This document shows, piece by piece, positions 56,691 to 64,000 of a stretch of DNA of 64,000 bases; the first letter of the stretch is position 1, and each line of letters starts with the position of its first letter. The notes under the pieces are model-generated. The model worked only from the letters and a program-made list of their open reading frames with translations. It was not told the origin of the DNA and made no database searches. Both the position numbers and the translations under genes were made by a program. This DNA comes from Culex pipiens pallens (taxonomy: Eukaryota; Arthropoda; Insecta; Diptera; Culicidae): positions 68,555,457-68,619,456 of the forward strand of contig NC_068938.1 in the NCBI RefSeq assembly GCF_016801865.2, in the 5' to 3' direction.

Positions 56691-59369
56691 GACATTGCCA
56701 AAAATCATCTTAAATCCAATTGTTTCTACATTTTTATTTTTAAAACCGCTGTAACTTTACAAAAAAAGGTCTGAGTACAATGGTCAATATGGAAACTTTT
56801 GTGTAAAATTGTCTGGGGAATCGATTCTCGTATTCGGTTTTTGAAAATTTTGACATTTAAAAACAAAAACATTGAGCGAAAAAAAATCGTGGGCTCACCT
56901 TTGATTTTGAGTTTTAAACTTAAAAATCAATTAATCTCATGGAAGTGGAGTTTATTTTTTTTCAGTGTATTTTTTTCGGGAAGCCCTTCAAATTTCCTAC
57001 AAGTTTGTCTTTGACCACATTTTTAAACGATGAAACGGCAATATTTAAATCAGGAAATACAAAAATATTTTAAAAACTTACGCACTTCTCAAACGTCATT
57101 ATCGAGTGAAAATGGCTCCATACGCACAAAAATGGCTTACATAATCGTAGGATAACGTAGGATAACAAAACGGAGAGGGTCGATAGAAAAGTACCTTAAA
57201 ATGGATTGCTCCCTGAAAAAAGCTAAATATCAAACAAACAAATTTTGAAATAACATTTTTTTCCCTAAACTGCTTTACAACTTTGTATAACATGGTTACA
57301 CTCTAAAAAATAACCCTGTAATCTTAGAAAAAACATGAAATTTCAAAATGAAATAATGACCTTTCTGAGGCAATGTAGATTCGAAAAGAACATTAAATTT
57401 CCTTTTAAATGACGTGTTCCAAAATTGTTGTCCGTTTGAGTAACGGAAATAAGAAAATTAAAAAAAATGTGTCTTTTTTTTCGGAACTCTGAGTACGCCA
57501 TCAACTCGAGCGTCTATTTTTATATTAAAGTCACTTTGACACCAAATTTCTATCTCATCACCGTTTCAGGCCACAAATTATTGAAAAAACACCTCTTTTT
57601 TCGTACGTTCAAAAATGAAAGGGGTCGTACAACCCCTCCATCACGAGATATCAAAAAATGGAGCTCGGATTCGTGATCAGAGATAAATGATACCCCTAAG
57701 ATCAAGCAATATTCTTTGCCTGATAAAAAAAGGTTCTTCCCCCAAATTCTTCTTCTGTTCCAAGAAATTTCGACTACCCTGTTCCATCTGATTACTGTTC
57801 AACCAGGCCACCGCTGTGTGGAGCCGCGGACGAGTGAGGGTCAAGGAAGCCATTTAGGACATTTCTTCACCCGCGCAGGGTCCACCCGGTTCCGGTTTGT
57901 CGTCGGTTCGGCCAAATTTCTGGCACCGCTCCAAGCCAGAAACAAGAGCCCTTTTGCGGTGGCGTCTTATTGATAGGTTTGTAAAGCGGAGCGTTTCACC
58001 GGGATAAGCTCTCGGCTCATACATGTGGAAAATGACGGTGCTTGCAATATGCTATATCGCACATTTTGAAAGTTTGAAAAAAAGAGATCCAATTGGTGCA
58101 ACGACGTTAAAATGAGCTGGGATACACGAGGATGAGCAGTTCGTGATGAGTAAGTAGCTACTTTGCCTAATTTGATAACTGAGAGCTTGGCTGTGGAATT
58201 AAATGAGTTGAGATAAAATCAGCTGTTAAGTATGATGATGATGGAGTGGGCGGAATGTTTTTGGTGACTCTTCATTAATTTCAACCAAAGTAGAGCATCG
58301 ATCAACTCTACGAAATTAGCATTGACCTTAATTGTGGATGATACCTACGAAAAAAATGTCTATAATTTTGATGAAACTTTGCAAACTTCATTAAACTCAA
58401 ATTCAAGTATCATAACCTCCCACGAGATGATTACGACAACTTTCAAGTAGCTCTTTTTGAATATTTTACGCCAAAAAGTACGTCAATCCACAAACCACCA
58501 ACAGATACGGTTATCTGATATTAGGGCTCGTTGATTATGCTTACTTGACACGCAAATACCCCGCGGGAACCAAAAATGCAAAGATCTCACTCTTGGGACC
58601 GCCAAATTTCTTCTTGCTTGGTTTTTGACATACTTGCCAGGCAACACCAAGTTTGGCCCCGATTTCGGTATGCAAGATTTGTCCTCTCGCCTGGCGTCCC
58701 TCGTCCCTGTAGCAGGATTGTGCCCGCGGACCTGTGTGACTCATCATCGCCGCTTCTCAACCTGATGGGACGAGAGACGTCTCAGTGACAGTGTGGTACC
58801 TAATCTAGCAAATCCAGCCAAACAATCTTCAAAGTGAAAGCAAAAGCTACACACAAGAGGGCGTCATTGGTGGCACAGTGATCAAAATGTGTCTACTTTG
58901 GGTGGTTTGCGGATTTCATTATTTGAAATTTGATTACAGAAGATTCGAAATACTTTTATAATATTTATTTAAATCTAATTGAAATTTTGAATATCGAATT
59001 CTATATTCCTAGTTCATAACTTTTTTTTTAATTTTCCCAGTGTCTTCATAGAAGCACTCATTTTTAAAATCGAGATATCTAGAACATCATTTCAATAAAC
59101 CCAAATTAAAGTATTTTTAAAAGAACATATAAATAAAAAGTACAGCAAGTCTGAGCACCATTAAAGAAGGGCTCTTCACAGACATTTTGCAGGGTCCGTC
59201 AAAATATGTTGTCAAGAGGTTTAAAGCAACTTTTTTGAGATTTTTTCTTCAATTTTATAGAATATTTTTTTCGCAACATTTATGGATTCATATACATTAT
59301 GATTATGCCTCTAGAGACTCGAAATTATATATTTTACCAATATTTAACCTTCAATAAAGCCTTCAATGT
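56691..59369. other. Intergenic region with one partial MITE
   Basis: Contains a partial long-TIR MITE at about 57250-57690 (plus). From 57760 to 58020 and from 58545 to 58800 the sequence is more balanced, with a few overlapping frames, but none shows domain, start or splice support. Confidence 0.4.
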
Positions 59370-59800
59370 GGGTATATCTCTACCAACTCACACGAAATCG
59401 GGAAAAGTTGCCCCGACCCGTCTTCGATTTGCGTGAAACTTTGTCCTAAGGGGTAACTTTTGTCCCTGAACATGCGAAAAAAGAGGTGTTTTTCAATAAT
59501 TTGCAGCCTGAAACGGTGATGAGATAGAAATTTGGTGTCAAAGGGACTTTTATGTACGCTCGATTTGATAGCGAACTCAGAATTCCGAAAAAACGTATTT
59601 TTCATCGAAGTAAACAATAGAAAAAATTTCAAAACTCTGCCATTTTCCGTAACTCAACTGCAAACATTTTTGGAACGTGTCATTTTATGGGAAATTCAAT
59701 GTACGTTTCGAATCTAAATTGACCCAGAAGAGTCATTTTTTTTTATTTAAAAAAATCATTTTAAACTTTCGTGTTTTTTCTAACTTTGCAGCATCATTTG
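59370..59800 (-). mobile_element. Partial long-TIR MITE, inverted copy
   Basis: Begins CTCTACCAACTCACACGAAA at the terminal repeat and continues through CTGAAACGGTGATGAGATAG in opposite orientation to the full copy at 48779-49488. It lacks the second terminal repeat. Confidence 0.65.
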
Positions 59801-59920
59801 GTCGTCGATGATCTTGGCCGTTCATGGTCGCCCACGACAGACACGGACGACGAAAAAAAGAGAAACGCAAAAAAGAAAGTATATGGGTCATTTCAGGTCA
59901 AATGAGAGCAAAAGACTTTC

Positions 59921-60553
59921 TACAGGTTACATTTTATAGAAAATTGTCCAAGGAATTCTCCAAAATTAAAATGTTAACCCTTAAATACCCCCTTTCATTA
60001 TATTTTAACGTTTTAAGTAATAAAATTCAGTTTTTACCAATTCCTTGTATTTTTATTTGTTTTATTCTATCAATATCGTGTCCCTCGGACAATTTTACAT
60101 AATAATCAATGTAAACCTAAAACTAAAATGAACTAATGGCGAGGTACAACGATTTTACTGAAAAAAAGTTTAATTTTGCACAGCACACTGTCCTATGAAA
60201 AAATCCGAAATAAGTTTCTTACACATTAAAAACCGAACTATGCAGGATACATCCTTTTTTGTTGAAACGTACACCACGTACTTCCGAGTGCTGCGCAAAA
60301 TCAAACTATTTTCAGTAAAATCGCGGTATCTCGCCAATAGTTCATTGTAGTTTGAGGTTTACATTGATTTTTATGTTAAATTGTCCAGGGAACACGATGG
60401 TGATAGAATAAAACAAATAAAAATATAAGGAACAAGTGAAAACTGATTTTTTCTTTCTGAAAACGTTAAAATATAATATAAGGGGACATTTAAGGGTTAA
60501 CCTTTTAATTTTATAGAATTCCTTGGACAATTTTCTATAAAATGTAACCTGTA
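59921..60553. repeat. Foldback with two 266-bp arms
   Basis: The left arm 59921-60186 and right arm 60288-60553 are imperfect reverse complements, from TACAGGTTACATTTTATAGA at the outer edge to GCACAGCAC/GTGCTGCGC at the inner edge. The spacer is 101 bp. Several small substitutions show the arms have diverged. Probably a foldback transposable element; non-coding. Confidence 0.85.
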
Positions 60554-61602
60554 AAAAGTTTTTTACTGAAATAGTTGCAAAGTTATGATTAAAAAATTTT
60601 TTTTAGAAAATCTTCAAAAAAGAGGGCGGTGCCAAAAATAGAGGGATGGTCCAATCAAGACCAAACTTGAGATTTCTGATAACTATCGTTAGATAAACGC
60701 TCCCTCCAAGTTTGGTCCAAATCGGATAAGGTCGAGTCCAAAAGTGTACTCAGTTGATTTGAAAAAAAAAAAAAATACAGTTATGTAACGGAAAATGACA
60801 GACTTTGAAAACTTATTTATTTTATTTTTTCGATGAAAAACTTTTTTTCGTAACTTTGAGTACGCCATCGAATCGGGCGTCTAATTTTACAGAAAAGTCC
60901 CTTTGACACCAAATTTCTATCTCATCACCGTTTCAGGCTGCAAATTATTCAAAAACACCTTTTTTCACATCGACGTCGTCGTGCTATCTTGTCGCACCCG
61001 CCATTTTGACGTTCCGAGAAAAACGCGTTTTAATGTTTGACCTTGAATCAAAGACAAACAGACGGGACACTCGAGTGCCGAACCATCGTCCTCCAAAAAC
61101 GGTTATTTCAAATTGAATTTTGTTTCGGCATCCACTCACCCGGCGCTGATGGCGCTGCTGTCGTGACAGCTCGCCCATCTTTTCTCAGTGTGTGTGATGC
61201 ATGTTTTTTTGTTTTTAAGTTGAGCGTGAGCACGTGTGAGGCAGCAAATGAAAACCAAAAAAACAGACTTCCACCTCGAGTGCACCCGCCGGAAGGTCGC
61301 TTCATCTGTGGAGAATTCGAATCCGGCCAAATGCACCTGAACGACGAGAGCCAGCGGTCTCGAGGCTGCTGCTGAGGCGCCCGCTACTGCGGAGAAAGCC
61401 GGATCCTGTGGTGGAGTCATCTCCTTTGGAGCAACCTGTTTATCCTTCGTGGACTGCTCAGATTGCTGCTGCTGTCGTCCTTTTGGCATTTTAACGATGT
61501 TGCGTCGATCGTGAGCGCCACTCTTCGCGACTTTTTTCGTCATTCGGCCCTTTTGGTTTTGTTCGCTGGCAAATTAATTGCGCCGTGGACACGTTCCCCG
61601 CA
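60554..61602. other. Intergenic region with partial repeats and an uncalled frame
   Basis: Holds a partial long-TIR MITE at about 60770-60966. A minus frame at 61543-61136 begins with a Gln-rich segment (MPKGRQQQQSEQS internally) and reads like protein for about 75 codons, but has no recognised domain or splice signals. Confidence 0.35.
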
Positions 61603-61756
61603 GATGTTTCCAAACGCCCATCGTGGGGATCAATTCCGTTAGTTTTGAAATGGATTTTCCAATTCCGGCGGCCACTACTGATGTTTCCAAACGCCCATCG
61701 TGGGGATCAATTCCGTTAGTTTTGAAATGGATTTTCCAATTCCGGCGGCCACTACT
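61603..61756. repeat. Tandem duplication of 77 bp
   Basis: The segment beginning GATGTTTCCAAACGCCCATC at 61603 is repeated without change from 61680. Both copies end in GGCCACTACT and are followed by another GATGTTT. Identity of the two copies suggests recent duplication or an assembly slip. Confidence 0.85.
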
Positions 61757-63015
61757 GATGTTTTCGTGACCGGGATATCTGGTGTCAGGTGTAATGGTTC
61801 ATGTTTGCGGTGGAGGAGGAATCTTAGACCTTGTCTTAGACGGAACATGCAAGCAACGGGGAGGACCAGTGGTGTGATCTCAGTCATTGTGTTTGTCTTG
61901 CATCGCTGCAGGTGCTGCCGCAAGATTTGCCTCATGAGGTTCTGCCATTGGAAACGGAACCGACCGTGGAACCGACCCACCGTAATTTTCGGCCGTCGGT
62001 CTTGATTTATTTATTTTGATTTTGTTACTGATGATCAGCAACAACAAAATTATTTCGAAACAGCTGTTAATGTTTACAATCGTTCAGGCTTGATTGTCTC
62101 ACGCATACACTGACATGACACATGACAGTAATGGGTTTGTATTGGTGTGTTTGGGCTGCGCTTCGGCATAGGCTCACCAGGCAGCGCTGGCGTCGCCGTG
62201 ATTTGGTGGTTTGATGAAGGACGATGGATTTCAAAAATAATTTGTATGGAGAGTCACGTCTGTTTGTCTGTGCTTGAATATTCAAAAACGAGAGCACGCA
62301 ATGTAAACAAAAACAAACACGTTTTGTTTGGCTCACCATTCTGTGCATTGTCCCAAAGTTTGGTTGAAGTTGGCTGCTGGAGTTCCGAGTAATAATTACA
62401 AATGTTTACTGTAGTCTAGCTTGTACGTGCGACAATCGCATCCTGACTTTCCTGGCCTGAAAACCCTTTGGCCTTTTGTCGCACTTACATCAATTTTCAT
62501 GGAGTGACAAGATAGCACGACAAGATTGAAACTACTTTCATATGTAAAGTGACACAAATGCACGGAGTTTTTTCGGTTTTTGTTGAATATCTCAGGATTG
62601 AAATCGAATTTTGGGGATCTGTGAAGGTCAAAAGGTGAGGCATTGTGAGCTGCACAAAATGGCGTTCTTAACTCAATTTGGCCCAAAATGCACGTACGAC
62701 AAGTTAGCACGATGGCGACGACATGTTCAAAAATGGAAGGGGTCGTACCGCCCCTCCGTCACGAGATATAAAAAAATGGACTTCGTATTCGTGATCAGAA
62801 GAGGGGTTAGGACAACTGCTGTGTGAGTTGGCGGAGAGTTACCCTTATATTGTTTGGAAAAAATGCACCATGGGAGAGTAAAAACTCATAACAGTCAAGA
62901 AAAATGTCGGAGTCGTTCGTGAATGTTCCATTTTGCCTTCTTCACTAAGGTAAGGCTAAAATCCTGCTCGAAAAATGAACTTTTGAAAAACAGCTCGTAG
63001 ACCTATATTCATGTA
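61757..63015. other. Intergenic region with repeat fragments
   Basis: Contains the second copy of the interspersed repeat (62585-62720) and a partial long-TIR MITE (62725-62850). No gene is supported; frames of about 80-100 codons overlap on both strands. Confidence 0.4.
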
Positions 63016-63229
63016 CAGACATGCCTCGGTTTAGCATCGCATATGGAGGATGCATAACCGGCTATATGGGAGACATTGGCTATAATCGTATGAAAAATCA
63101 TGCAAACATAAAAATATTATAGTGTTTTGGAATTCGAATGATGTCAGCTATCCATTAGAATTATAATTTCATGAAAATTTTCACAAAAGTACGTATTTTT
63201 CCTGTAGTTTGAAAATGATTCTTTTTCTC

Positions 63230-64000
63230 TAAAGAAACCAAAAATATATTGTTTTTGCTATATGGGTATCAAATGATCAGGATTTTTTCATACATTTCGA
63301 ATGTAATAACAATTTTTTGAAAAATAAACTCAAAATTTTCACAAAGCTACACATTTTTGAAAAAATACTCAAAATTTCACTTTTTACAATATGGGTGTCA
63401 AACGATCAGGATTTTTCCATAAATTTCGAATGTAATAACAACTGCATGCATGTTTGTGAAAATTTTAAGCATATTCAAAAAAAAAAATTATTGCATTCGA
63501 TATGTATGAAAAAATCCTGATCGTTTGATACCCATTTTGTAAAATCTGAAATTTTGAGTTTTTTTTTCGAAAATACGTAGTTTTTTAAAAAAAAACTAGT
63601 GTTTTCAAAATACATTTTTGTTACATTGGAAATGTATGAAAATTCCCGATCGTTTGATACTGATATTGTAAAAACTGAAATTTTGAGTATTTTTTTTCGA
63701 AAAAACGTAGTTTTGTGAAAATTTTGAGTGTTTTCAAAATATGTTGTTATTTCATTCGAAATGTATGAAAAATTTCCAATCGTTTGATACCCATATTGTA
63801 AAAACAGAAATGTTGAGTATTTTTTCGAAAATTCGTAGTTTTGTGAAAATTTTGAGTATTTTCAAAAAATGTTGTTATTACATTCGAAATGTATGAAAAA
63901 ACCCAGATCGTTCGATACCCATATTGTAAAATCTGAAATTTTGCGTATTTTTTTTCGAAAATAAGTAGTTTTGTAAAATTTTCATTGTTTTCAAAATACG
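63230..64000. repeat. Tandem array of about 129-bp units with an inverted left part, running off the window
   Basis: GAAATTTTGAG-type anchors recur at about 63548, 63677, 63806 and 63935, a 129-bp period. Each unit has ATTCGAAATGTATGAAAA and CGTTTGATACCCATATTG. To the left, 63230-63440 carries the same motifs in reverse orientation (CAATATGGGTGTCAAACGAT, CATTTCGAATGTAATAAC). The array is therefore a palindrome around about 63450. Its right boundary is outside the window. Confidence 0.8.

Noticed and set aside
61136..61543. 135-codon minus frame starting near a Gln-rich segment
   Set aside because: The first half is protein-like, but I see no family, no splice signals, and the second half reads into unrelated sequence. 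Possible retroelement remnant; not called.

Overview
The window is repeat-rich eukaryotic nuclear DNA. The protein families, the short GT-AG introns (53-61 bp where uninterrupted) and the mix of small inverted-repeat transposons and tRNA-derived SINEs point to a culicine mosquito, most probably Culex; that is inference, not a database match. The only genes supported with confidence are members of one family: TRPA-type cation channels related to Drosophila Painless. Splice sites, reading phases and start codons were assigned by aligning the copies to each other by eye.

Layout. 1-2.2 kb: an A-rich 7-bp tandem array joined to a very uniform 9-bp array. 3.2-3.7 kb: a CACCAGT/CAACAGT array. 3.8-7.2 kb: painless-like gene 1 (minus strand, 4 exons, about 944 aa). 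11.7-14.6 kb: painless-like gene 2 (minus, 3 exons, about 930 aa). 16.1-26.9 kb: painless-like gene 3 (plus), head to head with gene 2 and broken three ways: a 4.17-kb inverted-repeat transposon with TA target duplication, a 2.3-kb non-coding LTR element with TCTG duplication, and a one-base frameshift in exon 3. 28.0-34.9 kb: two nested inverted-repeat elements whose interior holds 18 units of a 148-bp satellite, about 286 units of an 8-bp repeat and about 63 units of a 9-bp repeat. 36.2-36.5 kb: the last exon of a fourth painless-like gene (minus), cut off by a 100-N assembly gap. 36.6-48.2 kb: 11.6 kb of strongly purine-biased sequence with almost no T at first, either an unusual satellite or a faulty contig. 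48.2-64.0 kb: no convincing gene; inverted-repeat elements, SINEs, a large foldback, a perfect 77-bp duplication and an inverted tandem array running off the right edge.

The family copies share architecture: N-terminal ankyrin region, six-helix channel core with a pore loop ending in MIGE, a 77-bp exon for the post-S6 helix, and a variable C-terminal exon. In Drosophila, Painless is a sensory-neuron channel for noxious heat and mechanical stimuli; the copies here are inferred to be paralogous sensory channels in a local expansion. The most unusual material is the disrupted gene 3, the transposon-embedded satellites and the purine tract next to the truncated fourth copy.
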